From positions 1 to 13,118 of the forward strand of contig SKHR01000095.1 in assembly GCA_007116865.1 (NCBI GenBank): a DNA stretch of 13,118 bases, given 5' to 3'. Below the pieces are notes generated by a model. The model saw nothing but the letters and a program-made list of their open reading frames with translations, was not told where the DNA came from and ran no database searches. Both the position numbers and the translations under genes were made by a program. Source of the DNA: Marinospirillum sp. GTDB taxonomy: Bacteria > Pseudomonadota > Gammaproteobacteria > Pseudomonadales > Halomonadaceae. This document shows, one piece after another, positions 1 through 6,056 of this stretch; the stretch's first letter is position 1, and each line of letters begins with the position of its first letter.

Positions 1-97
1 GAAACGCCTGTTTGGTGAAGGACGTTACACCGTCCTTGATCAGGTTGAACAGCTACCCGAGCAACTCCCTCGTCTGTTTGCCAGCCTCACCCGCTGA
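1..97 (+). CDS. cbbO: CbbO/NorD-type von Willebrand factor A protein, C-terminal end (partial)
   Basis: Only the last 31 codons are in the window, read from base 2 and ending at a TGA at 95-97. The tail, with an RLFGEGRYTV stretch followed by a VEQLPEQLPRLF stretch and ending SLTR, resembles the C-terminus of the CbbO/NorD family, whose members end in a similar 'FGR.G...(V)..LP..LP.LY..LT' pattern after the vWA domain. CbbO works with the AAA+ protein CbbQ to strip inhibitory sugar phosphates from RuBisCO; NorD does a similar job for nitric oxide reductase. The adjoining cbb genes favour CbbO, but that choice is inference from context. The end matches the usual family end, so the gene does not look truncated, although its stop codon is shared with the first base pairs of the downstream repeat array. 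The catalytic and vWA domains are outside the window. Confidence 0.6.
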   Translation, partial: KRLFGEGRYTVLDQVEQLPEQLPRLFASLTR

Positions 98-275
98 TCG
101 CCACGTCGCTCCGCGCCTCGCGATGACACCCGGCCACGTCATTGCGAGCGCAGCGAAGCAATCCCAATAGATCGCCACGTCGCTCCGCGCCTCGCGATGA
201 CACCCGGCCACGTCATTGCGAGCGCAGCGAAGCAATCCCAGCAGATCGCCACGTCGCTCCGCGCCTCGCGATGAC
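96..275. repeat. 74-bp tandem array of REP-like imperfect palindromes
   Basis: Two 74-bp units (96-169 and 170-243) differ at only two bases, and a 32-bp partial third unit runs to 275. Within the array the sequence starting GTCATTGCGAG and ending CTCGCGATGAC occurs twice as a 64-base imperfect palindrome (138-201 and 212-275). A lone right half (96-127) lies before them, and the 10-base linker ACCCGGCCAC separates the pieces. The arms are diverged versions of each other in inverted orientation, so each unit can fold into a long hairpin. This is the widely scattered bacterial 'GTCATTGCGAGCG...GAAGCAATCC' type of intergenic palindrome, often treated as a REP/MITE-like element; that family link is from memory, not a search. 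It sits between the convergent ends of cbbO and gap, where the hairpins could block read-through from both sides. No coding function is likely. Confidence 0.9.
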
Positions 276-283
276 GTGCCTTG

Positions 284-1288
284 TCATGAGGTCTGGTGAA
301 TCACTCGCGCCATTTCCAGACACTTGTTGGCATAACCCCACTCATTGTCATACCAGGCAATCAGTTTAACGAACTGATCATCCAGGGCGATGCCAGCCAG
401 GGAGTCAAACACGCTGGTGCAGGTTTCACCCCGAAAATCCGTCGAGACCAGTGGCTGTTCACAGTAGCCCAGCACCCCTTGCAAACGCCCTTCGCTGGCC
501 TGCTTGAGTGCCGCGCAAATGCCCGCATAGTCGGTTGGTTTTTCCAGTTCGACGGTTAGATCGACCACCGATACATTCGAAGTCGGCACCCGAAAAGCCA
601 TGCCGGTCAGCTTGCCGTTAAGCGCAGGAATCACCCGGCCCACGGCCTTGGCGGCTCCAGTTGAGGAAGGAATGATATTTTCCAGAATCCCCCGTCCACC
701 GCGCCAGTCTTTTACCGATGGGCCATCAACGGTTTTTTGGGTTGCTGTAGCCGCATGCACCGTGGTCATCAAGCCCCGGCGAATACCAAAGGTTTCATGA
801 ATCACACTGGCCAACGGAGCCAGGCAGTTGGTGGTACAGGAGGCATTGGAAATGATCGGTTCTCCGGCATACTGATCATGATTCACCCCATAAACAAACA
901 TGGGCGTGTCATCCTGACTTGGGGCCGACAAGACCACCTTACGCGCGCCGGCTTCCAGGTGTTTGCTGGCGGTTTCCTTGGTAAGAAACAGCCCCGTGGA
1001 TTCAATCACCACATCGACATCCAGGTCACCCCAGGCCAAATTGGCTGGGTCGCGCTCAGCAGTCAGGCGCACTGGTGAGCCATTCAGCCACAGGATCTGG
1101 CCCTCAATGTTGATATCAACCTTGAAGCGGCCGTGCACACTGTCATGCTGCAACAAGTACGCAAGATAATCCGGTTCCAGCAGGTCATTGATCCCAACCA
1201 CCTGGATCTCCTGCTTGAACTCGGTCATCGCCGCTCGAAGAACCATTCGACCAATACGGCCAAATCCATTGATGCCCACTTTGATCAT
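284..1288 (-). CDS. gap: Type I glyceraldehyde-3-phosphate dehydrogenase (CbbG/GapA-like)
   Basis: A complete 334-residue type I GAPDH, the usual length for the family. In the CBB cycle it reduces 1,3-bisphosphoglycerate to glyceraldehyde 3-phosphate in the cytoplasm; the same enzyme serves glycolysis. The N-terminal Rossmann fold starts VGINGFGRIGR (residues 4-14). The catalytic cysteine is Cys151 in ASCTTN, and the catalytic histidine is His178 in TTVHAATATQ. The conserved KDWRGGRG stretch is near residue 193 and the substrate-loop motif SSTGAAKAVG near 210. Asp34 and Pro190, at the positions that select NAD in GapA-type enzymes, are present, so NAD(H) rather than NADP(H) is inferred. The ATG is preceded by AAAGGTGA about six bases upstream. 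It is the last gene of the minus-strand cbb operon, 61 bases after gph, and its stop is 8 bases from the palindromic repeat array. Confidence 0.96.
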   Translation of the reverse strand: MIKVGINGFGRIGRMVLRAAMTEFKQEIQVVGINDLLEPDYLAYLLQHDSVHGRFKVDINIEGQILWLNGSPVRLTAERDPANLAWGDLDVDVVIESTGLFLTKETASKHLEAGARKVVLSAPSQDDTPMFVYGVNHDQYAGEPIISNASCTTNCLAPLASVIHETFGIRRGLMTTVHAATATQKTVDGPSVKDWRGGRGILENIIPSSTGAAKAVGRVIPALNGKLTGMAFRVPTSNVSVVDLTVELEKPTDYAGICAALKQASEGRLQGVLGYCEQPLVSTDFRGETCTSVFDSLAGIALDDQFVKLIAWYDNEWGYANKCLEMARVIHQTS

Positions 1289-1349
1289 GCTTTTTCACCT
1301 TTTGTTGTTGTTTTAATCGGTTGGCTGCGCCGATGCCGACTTCCCCCAC

Positions 1350-2018
1350 TCAGGCAGAAAAGGCTTTGCGCAGATCAGAAAAGTTGCTGATCACTCGATC
1401 GGGGTGCGCTTCTTCAATTCGCTGGCCATGGTTATAGCCATAGGGCACCACCCAAACCTGAATGCCGGCATTACGTGCCGTTTGCACATCGGTCATCGAG
1501 TCACCAACAAACAGCAGTTGATCGGGATTCAAACCAAAGCGATCCATAAAATGGTTCACCCCCACTGGATCCGGCTTTTTCTGCTCAAAGCTGTCACCGC
1601 CCATGACCTCATCAAAATAATCATATAAATCATGGGCCTTAAGCACGATATCGGTTCCAATTTTGAACTTGTTGGTCAAGACCGCCAGATGCAGTCCTTG
1701 ACTACGCAGATGCGCCAAGGTGGCTTTGACTTCCGGATAAACTCGGCTGTGAGTGCCTGAGCGCAGCGTGTAAAAGTGATAAAAACGGGTCAGCAGTTGA
1801 TCAAAATCCACGGTTTGATCCGGCACACAGACACTGAGCGTTTTACGCAAAAAATGCGGTGCACCCTTGCCCACCCAGTCTCGCGCCTGTTGTAAGGTTA
1901 TCTGCGGTAAACCCGCCTCAGCCAGTGCATCATTGACTGCATCCGTCACCTCTGGCGCGGTATCCAACAGGGTTCCATCCAGATCAAACACAACCCCTTT
2001 GACAGCGTTTACTTGCAT
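1350..2018 (-). CDS. gph: 2-phosphoglycolate phosphatase (Gph/CbbZ), HAD family
   Basis: A 222-residue HAD-superfamily phosphatase that hydrolyses 2-phosphoglycolate, the toxic product of RuBisCO's oxygenase reaction, to glycolate. Motif I is FDLDGTLLDT with nucleophile Asp12 and acid/base Asp14. Motif II is LTNK (114-117), motif III KKPDP (147-151) and motif IV VGDSMTD (171-177). The C-terminal VPYGYNHG (191-198) is typical of Gph/CbbZ rather than other HAD proteins. The start chosen is the ATG at 2016-2018, seven residues before motif I as usual for the family, preceded by a GGGGTGG ribosome-binding sequence. The frame stays open a further 51 codons upstream to an ATG at 2171, but that Arg/Pro-rich extension resembles nothing in Gph and has no good ribosome-binding site. 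The gene lies between prkB and gap in the cbb operon, as cbbZ-cbbG do in Cupriavidus. Confidence 0.9.
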   Translation of the reverse strand: MQVNAVKGVVFDLDGTLLDTAPEVTDAVNDALAEAGLPQITLQQARDWVGKGAPHFLRKTLSVCVPDQTVDFDQLLTRFYHFYTLRSGTHSRVYPEVKATLAHLRSQGLHLAVLTNKFKIGTDIVLKAHDLYDYFDEVMGGDSFEQKKPDPVGVNHFMDRFGLNPDQLLFVGDSMTDVQTARNAGIQVWVVPYGYNHGQRIEEAHPDRVISNFSDLRKAFSA

Positions 2019-2174
2019 TTTCCACCCCAAATTTTGCGCAATATATAAGGCCTGAGTGTCAGGCAGCTCATGATTCGTCAACCATCGCCGGATGGGTTCA
2101 ACTGGCGACCTCAGTGAGTGCGCCAGTATACCCTGCCGCAAACGTGGAATGGGTGACTGCGAGGTGCGCATGGC
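2019..2174. other. Intergenic region with two inverted repeats between prkB and gph
   Basis: This 156-base gap is unusually long for an otherwise compact operon. It holds a 7-bp-arm inverted repeat, ACTGGCG and CGCCAGT, at 2101-2127 with a 13-base loop. A second is the short perfect hairpin GCCTGA-GTG-TCAGGC at 2050-2064, followed on the minus strand by an AT-rich run ending just before the gph ribosome-binding site. Neither is followed by a proper T-run, so they are not standard terminators. They could set mRNA stability or processing between prkB and gph. The region is also open in the gph frame (see the gph entry). Confidence 0.5.
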
Positions 2175-3059
2175 TTAATACAGCCCCAGCGCGGCGCGGC
2201 GTCTTTCCATCATGCGCCAGATAAACGGGGTAAAAATCAACTGCATTGCCAGCTCCATTTTGCCACCGGGCACCACCAGCGTATTGGCGCGCGACATGAA
2301 AGAGCCATTGATCATACTGAGCAGATACTGGAAATCGATGCCCTTGGGTTGAGCAAACCGGATCACCACCATGCTTTCATCGGCAGTCGGAATTTCACGG
2401 GCAATGAATGGGTTGCTGGTATCCACCATCGGCACCCGCTGAAAATTCACATGGGTGTGTGAAAACTGCGAGCAGATATAGTGCACGTAGTCCGGCATGC
2501 GTCGCAGAATGGTGTCCGTGACTGCCTCTGCAGAATAACCACGCATGTTTTTATCGCGATAGAGTTTTTGAATCCACTCCAGATTGATGACCGGCACCAC
2601 GCCAATCAGCAGGTCTGGATACTGAGCCAGGTTTAACGCATCGGTTTTCACCGCACCATGCAGGCCTTCATAAAAGAGCAGCTCACTCCCTTCAGGCAAG
2701 GCTTCCCAGGGGGTGAACGTACCGGGTTCCTGCTGATAGGGTGCGGCTTCCTCCGCATTGTGTAAATAACGGCGGCGCAGGCCCTGCCCCGTTTCACTAA
2801 AGCTTTTAAACAGGCCTTCAAGATCTTCCAGGCAGTTGGTGTCCAAACCAAAGTGGCTGAAGTGCTTGTTACCAGCGGCTTCTGCCTCGGCCTGTTGAGC
2901 TTTCATTTGCTGGCGATCAAAGCGATGAAAACTATCGCCTTCAATCGTGGCCGCCTGCACTTTTTCGCGACGGAAAATATTCTCAAAGGTTCGAGTGACC
3001 GAGCTGGTGCCTGCACCCGAAGAACCCGTGATCGCAATGATGGGATATTTTTCTGACAT
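2175..3059 (-). CDS. prkB: Phosphoribulokinase, proteobacterial (class I, PrkB-like)
   Basis: A 294-residue phosphoribulokinase that phosphorylates ribulose 5-phosphate with ATP to give ribulose 1,5-bisphosphate, the RuBisCO substrate; it is one of the two enzymes unique to the CBB cycle. The P-loop is GSSGAGTS (12-19). The catalytic base Asp42 lies in EGDSFHR, and the Walker B glutamate Glu131 in LFYEGLHG. Arg168, Asp169 and Arg173 are all present, at the same numbers as the residues studied in the Rhodobacter sphaeroides enzyme. The motif VDTSNPF (around 213) and the C-terminal NTLVVPGGKMELAM stretch are typical of the octameric bacterial enzymes, which are activated by NADH and inhibited by AMP. 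The ATG is preceded by AGGA eight bases upstream. It follows cbbF by 20 bases in the same operon. Many close relatives are annotated simply as prk or cbbP. Confidence 0.95.
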   Translation of the reverse strand: MSEKYPIIAITGSSGAGTSSVTRTFENIFRREKVQAATIEGDSFHRFDRQQMKAQQAEAEAAGNKHFSHFGLDTNCLEDLEGLFKSFSETGQGLRRRYLHNAEEAAPYQQEPGTFTPWEALPEGSELLFYEGLHGAVKTDALNLAQYPDLLIGVVPVINLEWIQKLYRDKNMRGYSAEAVTDTILRRMPDYVHYICSQFSHTHVNFQRVPMVDTSNPFIAREIPTADESMVVIRFAQPKGIDFQYLLSMINGSFMSRANTLVVPGGKMELAMQLIFTPFIWRMMERRRAALGLY

Positions 3060-3079
3060 GGCGTTGATCCTAAGCTGAG

Positions 3080-4171
3080 TTAATCGCGAAACAAGCCGCG
3101 TCGACCAAACAAGGGGCTGATTTGCTCATCACTGGCTGGCTCTTTGTGATAGCGCTCAATCCGCTCGACCTCTTCACGTGATCCCATGACCACGCCAATT
3201 CGCTGATGCAGGCTGCTCGGTTGCAGGCTTAATAGGGGGACTTCACCGGTGCTGACCCGTCCACCGGCCTGCTCCATCAAAAAACCAATCGGATTGGCTT
3301 CGTACAAAAGCCGCAAACGTCCAGGTTTGCTCGGATCTTTTTTATCGCGGGGATACATGAACACCCCGCCACGCATCAGAATCCGATGCGCTTCAGCGAC
3401 CATGCTGGCAATCCAGCGCATATTAAAATTCTTTCCGCGTGGACCAGTTTCACCCTGCAAACACTCAGAAATGTAGCGTTTGACCGGCGGCTCCCAAAAA
3501 CGACTGTTTGAGGCATTGATAGCAAATTCATTGGTCTCTTCCGGAACCTGAACATGATCATGCGTGAGAATGAACTCTCCTAAAACCGGGTCCAGGGTAA
3601 AGCCAACCACGCCACGCCCCACACTCAGCATCAACATGGTGGTCGGCCCATAAAGCGCATAACCGGCTGCCACCTGACGCTCACCCGGTTGGAAAAAGTC
3701 TTCCGCCACCAGGGGCGAATCGGCGGCAGCATCACGGCGCAAAATGGAAAAAATACTGCCAATTGACACATTCACATCAATGTTGGACGAGCCGTCCAAA
3801 GGATCAAAAATCAACAGATACTTGCCTTTAGGGTAAGCCTCGGGAATCTCATAAGGGTCAGGCATTTCCTCACTCGCCATGCCCGCCAGATTGCCACCCC
3901 ACTCGGTCATTTCAATGAACAAATCATTAGAAATCACATCCAGTTTTTTCTGGGTTTCCCCTTGCACATTGACCGATTCAGCCTCTGTGCCACCAGCGGC
4001 ATGATTGCCATGCAATCCCGCCAGCTCGCCCTGTGCCACTGCACAAGCGATAGATTTGCAGGCCCGCGCCACATCCAGCACCAAGGCATTAAATCCCCCA
4101 TCAGCATCAGGAAAGCGGCGGCGCTGTTCGATCAAATACTGGGTCAAGGTTGTTTTGCGTATCACTGACAT
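3080..4171 (-). CDS. fbp: Class I fructose-1,6-bisphosphatase (CbbF)
   Basis: A 363-residue class I FBPase that hydrolyses fructose 1,6-bisphosphate to fructose 6-phosphate in CBB regeneration and gluconeogenesis. The metal-site motif DPLDGSSNIDVN begins at residue 123, and the acidic pair Glu101-Glu102 in ASEEM is also present. Other family stretches are NVQGETQKKLD (68-78), QVAAGYALYG, and RLLYEANPIGFLMEQAGG for sugar-phosphate and metal binding. It is about 30 residues longer than the E. coli enzyme. The extra length lies mainly in a loop near 50-66 and in the C-terminal SPLFGRRGLFRD tail, the latter common in beta- and gammaproteobacterial versions. The start ATG overlaps the 3' end of cbbY by 10 bases, and its ribosome-binding site (AAGGA) lies inside cbbY, so translation of the two is probably coupled. 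Some CBB-operon FBPases also hydrolyse sedoheptulose bisphosphate; the sequence does not settle this. Confidence 0.95.
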   Translation of the reverse strand: MSVIRKTTLTQYLIEQRRRFPDADGGFNALVLDVARACKSIACAVAQGELAGLHGNHAAGGTEAESVNVQGETQKKLDVISNDLFIEMTEWGGNLAGMASEEMPDPYEIPEAYPKGKYLLIFDPLDGSSNIDVNVSIGSIFSILRRDAAADSPLVAEDFFQPGERQVAAGYALYGPTTMLMLSVGRGVVGFTLDPVLGEFILTHDHVQVPEETNEFAINASNSRFWEPPVKRYISECLQGETGPRGKNFNMRWIASMVAEAHRILMRGGVFMYPRDKKDPSKPGRLRLLYEANPIGFLMEQAGGRVSTGEVPLLSLQPSSLHQRIGVVMGSREEVERIERYHKEPASDEQISPLFGRRGLFRD

Positions 4172-4902
4172 GCGAGGCGTCCTTCTGGTTCGGCAAACAG
4201 GCTTTGCCAGGATTGAAGTTGCTGCACGCTGTCCGATAAATCATCCAAAACCAGCCATGCACGATGGAAATCATGTTTTGCGGTAAAGTCGGTGGGGGTG
4301 ATCACACAGCGCAGCCCTGCTCGCCAGGCGGCCAGCAGGCCTTTTTCACTGTCTTCAATGACCAGGCACTCATCGGGGCTCAGCCTGAGGTGTCTAAGCG
4401 CCTGTAGGTAAACTTGAGGGTCTGGCTTTTTGTTCGGCGCACTCACGCCGTCCTCAATGACCGCAAAAAATCGCGCCCAATCCGGATCAAAGGCTTCGGT
4501 CAGCAGACGATCAATATTGACCGGGCTAGTGGTCGTGGTGATGCCCAGCAGAATGCCTTGCGCAGAGGCTTCAAGGATCAGATCGCGAATACCCGGACGC
4601 AAACCCACTGCACCCTGTTCCACCCGTTGGGCATAAAAACGATTTTTCCAGGTATGGATCAGATCAATGCGCTGCTGCACACTCAGTTCTGTGTGACGTT
4701 CGTAGTCGCTGGCTTCATAGTACTGCCAGTAATGACGCAGGCGTTCTTTGCCGCCGGTCACCCCCAGAAGATCGGTATAAAGATCTCTGGTCCAGTGCCA
4801 GCGCAGATTCAACTCGGCAAACGCCTGGTTAAAGGCTTGCAGGTGGGCATCCTCAGTGTCAGCCAAGGTGCCATCAACATCAAAAAGGATCGCTTTGAGC
4901 AT
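4162..4902 (-). CDS. cbbY: CbbY, xylulose-1,5-bisphosphate phosphatase, HAD family
   Basis: A 246-residue HAD phosphatase. CbbY removes the 1-phosphate of xylulose 1,5-bisphosphate, a RuBisCO misfire product and tight inhibitor, returning xylulose 5-phosphate to the cycle. Motif I is ILFDVDGTLADTE with Asp8 and Asp10. The cap-domain motif GGKER (50-54) is characteristic of CbbY. TTTTS (122-126) provides motif II, KKPDP (158-162) motif III and IEDSEKGL (182-189) motif IV. These match the R. sphaeroides CbbY layout as I recall it. It is the first gene of the minus-strand cbb operon, directly behind the CbbR operator region. The ATG has only a weak purine-rich upstream sequence (GAGAGA). Its stop overlaps the start of cbbF by 10 bases. 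A role as another beta-phosphoglucomutase-like HAD enzyme is possible, but the cbb context argues against it. Confidence 0.92.
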   Translation of the reverse strand: MLKAILFDVDGTLADTEDAHLQAFNQAFAELNLRWHWTRDLYTDLLGVTGGKERLRHYWQYYEASDYERHTELSVQQRIDLIHTWKNRFYAQRVEQGAVGLRPGIRDLILEASAQGILLGITTTTSPVNIDRLLTEAFDPDWARFFAVIEDGVSAPNKKPDPQVYLQALRHLRLSPDECLVIEDSEKGLLAAWRAGLRCVITPTDFTAKHDFHRAWLVLDDLSDSVQQLQSWQSLFAEPEGRLACQ

Positions 4903-4935
4903 GGCGTCTCTCTTTTGTTTTTATTGTTTGAACAG

Positions 4936-4964
4936 AGACTAGCCAGCCTAAAAAATAAGAACAA
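4936..4964 (-). promoter_or_regulatory. Candidate promoter of the cbbYFPZG operon
   Basis: On the minus strand a -35-like TTGTTC (4959-4964) and a -10-like TAGTCT (4936-4941) are separated by exactly 17 bases. Both boxes match sigma-70 weakly, as expected for a promoter that depends on an activator. Transcription would start near 4929, about 27 bases before the cbbY ATG. The partial half-site TAAGA (4956-4960) overlaps the -35 box, where a LysR-type activation site would be expected. Confidence 0.45.
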
Positions 4965-4975
4965 CTCACTTTTTC

Positions 4976-5004
4976 TTGTGAAGTCATAAGATTTATCTTA
5001 TAAC
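4976..5004 (+). promoter_or_regulatory. Candidate cbbR promoter
   Basis: TTGTGA (4976-4981) and TATAAC (4999-5004) are separated by 17 bases, four and five matches of six to the sigma-70 consensus. Transcription would start near 5011, giving a leader of about 120 bases. The CbbR operator fills the spacer and touches both boxes, so bound CbbR should block this promoter. That gives negative autoregulation, the rule for LysR-type genes divergent from their targets. Confidence 0.5.
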
Positions 5005-5005
5005 T
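4982..5005. promoter_or_regulatory. CbbR operator (inverted repeat)
   Basis: The core ATAAGAT-TT-ATCTTAT (4986-5001) is a perfect 7-bp-arm inverted repeat. After one mismatched pair the dyad continues with AGT at 4982-4984 and ACT at 5003-5005, so 10 of 11 pairs over 24 bases are symmetrical. TAA-N8-TTA inside it fits the TNA-N7/8-TNA CbbR recognition pattern known from Cupriavidus and Xanthobacter. Its centre lies about 65 bases upstream of the start inferred for cbbY, the standard position of a LysR-type recognition site. The dyad is seen directly; binding by CbbR is inference. Confidence 0.7.
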
Positions 5006-5045
5006 ACGCTATCTTATCTTACCCGAACGCAGCGTTATCAATGCC

Positions 5046-5096
5046 AAAACAATCGGTTAGCTAGAAGTAAGCCTGCCAAAACCGATCGAGTTTTTT
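5046..5096 (+). terminator. Terminator-like hairpin in the cbbR leader (possible attenuator)
   Basis: ATCGGTT (5052-5058) pairs perfectly with AACCGAT (5080-5086) around a 21-base loop. The flanks AAAAC (5046-5050) and GTTTT (5090-5094) can extend the stem past a small bulge. A run of six T follows at 5091-5096, about 36 bases before the cbbR start codon. The A-run/stem/T-run shape is that of an intrinsic terminator, but the stem has few GC pairs and the loop is large, so it may be weak or conditional. No alternative antiterminator stem was identified. Confidence 0.35.
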
Positions 5097-5132
5097 GTGG
5101 TTGCTGTGACAAAATGCCCAAGGAAATACACC

Positions 5133-6050
5133 ATGCAGCCCAGCTACACCCTTAAACAATTACGCACTTTTGTGAAGGTGGCTCAAAGTGGCTCTGTGTC
5201 TGAGACGGCTGAAAGTCTGCATATTTCTCAGCCAGCGGTTTCCATGCAACTGCGCCAGTTAGAGGAAAGTTTTGCCGTCGCACTGTTTCGCCCTCAGGGA
5301 CGCGGCATTGCGCTCACCCCCGCCGGAGAAGCCCTGCTTGCCTATTGCCTGCAAGTGATGGCCAGTCTTAAGGATCTTGAATCAGTGATGGCAGAACATG
5401 CCGGTGCTCACCGAGGGCGGATTTGCCTGGGCATTGTCAGTACCGCCAAGTATTTCGTGCCCAAGGTTTTGGCCGCGTTCAATCAGGCCTACCCGGAAAT
5501 TGAAGTCAGCCTGGTGATCGACAACAAGGAGGCGGTTTTTCACCAGCTCAAAACCCAGGCGGTTGATCTGGTGATTTCCGGACGTGTACCGGCCAATCTG
5601 GCCTGCGAGGCGCTGCGTTTTGCCGACAATCCTCTGTGTTTTGTTGCCCACCCGGAACATGCCTTATTTGAACAAAAGACTCCGCTCTCTTTAACCCAAC
5701 TGGCGGAATATCCCTTTATCATCCGCGAGCCCGGTTCAGGCACACGAGATCGTCTGGAAAGCCTGTTTGCCGATCGCGACCTGCCACTTAAGGTTGCACT
5801 GTCCTTCCCCAGCAATGAAGTGATCAAACATGCGGTCATGGCAAAAATGGGAATCACCTACCTGTCCCGCCTGACGCTGAACAAGGAACTCAAACATGGT
5901 TATCTGCAGGAAATCAAAACTCAGGAGCCCGCTTATGTGGGCAGCTGGCAGGTGGTCCATCTGACCAGCCACCAGCTGAGCCCAGCATTGATGCTGTTTC
6001 GCCAGTTTCTTTGTGACCAGGGACAACACCTGATCGAGCAGGCCGATTAA
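5133..6050 (+). CDS. cbbR: LysR-type transcriptional regulator CbbR
   Basis: A 305-residue LysR-family regulator. The N-terminal winged helix-turn-helix (residues 7-65) contains LKQLRTFVKVAQSGSVSETA and the recognition-helix region ISQPAVSMQLRQLEE. The effector-binding domain begins near residue 90, and its STAKYFVPKVLAAFNQAYPE stretch is close to the 'STANYF.P.LLA.F...YP' signature of CbbR. CbbR activates CBB operons in response to cell metabolites such as RuBP, PEP or NADPH, depending on species. The chosen ATG has AAGGA eight bases upstream and gives the usual LysR N-terminus. A GTG 36 bases upstream would add 12 residues with no ribosome-binding site and was not preferred. The gene is divergent from cbbY, with the operator between them. 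It ends six bases from the stop of the convergent dbpA, with no terminator visible between the two. Confidence 0.93.
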   Translation: MQPSYTLKQLRTFVKVAQSGSVSETAESLHISQPAVSMQLRQLEESFAVALFRPQGRGIALTPAGEALLAYCLQVMASLKDLESVMAEHAGAHRGRICLGIVSTAKYFVPKVLAAFNQAYPEIEVSLVIDNKEAVFHQLKTQAVDLVISGRVPANLACEALRFADNPLCFVAHPEHALFEQKTPLSLTQLAEYPFIIREPGSGTRDRLESLFADRDLPLKVALSFPSNEVIKHAVMAKMGITYLSRLTLNKELKHGYLQEIKTQEPAYVGSWQVVHLTSHQLSPALMLFRQFLCDQGQHLIEQAD

Positions 6051-6056
6051 GGCGGT

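Larger units (their letters stand above)
4903..5132. promoter_or_regulatory. cbbY/cbbR divergent regulatory region
   Basis: This 230-base region separates the cbb operon (minus) from cbbR (plus). It contains the CbbR operator, one candidate promoter for each direction and a leader hairpin, all listed separately. The hexamer ATCTTA recurs at 4995-5000, 5011-5016 and 5016-5021, with its reverse complement TAAGAT at 4987-4992 and a partial copy TAAGA at 4956-4960. The repeated half-sites suggest several regulator subunits bound along the DNA, as expected for a tetrameric LysR-type protein. No open reading frame is supported here. Confidence 0.75.

Noticed and set aside
96..275. CRISPR array
   Set aside because: The period is 74 bases, the whole unit including the would-be spacer repeats almost identically, and the units are palindromic; it is a tandem REP-like repeat.
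1316..1334. Short inverted repeat ATCGG-N9-CCGAT between gph and gap as a terminator
   Set aside because: Only 5-bp arms, no T-run on either strand, and gap downstream needs transcription through it.
2016..2171. Gph start at the far upstream ATG (2171)
   Set aside because: The 51 extra residues are unlike Gph, no ribosome-binding site precedes that ATG, and the internal ATG at 2018 gives the standard N-terminus with a GGGGTGG upstream.
5097..5132. CbbR start at the upstream GTG
   Set aside because: No ribosome-binding site; the GTG directly follows the T-run of the leader hairpin, while the ATG at 5133 has AAGGA at good spacing and the normal LysR N-terminus.
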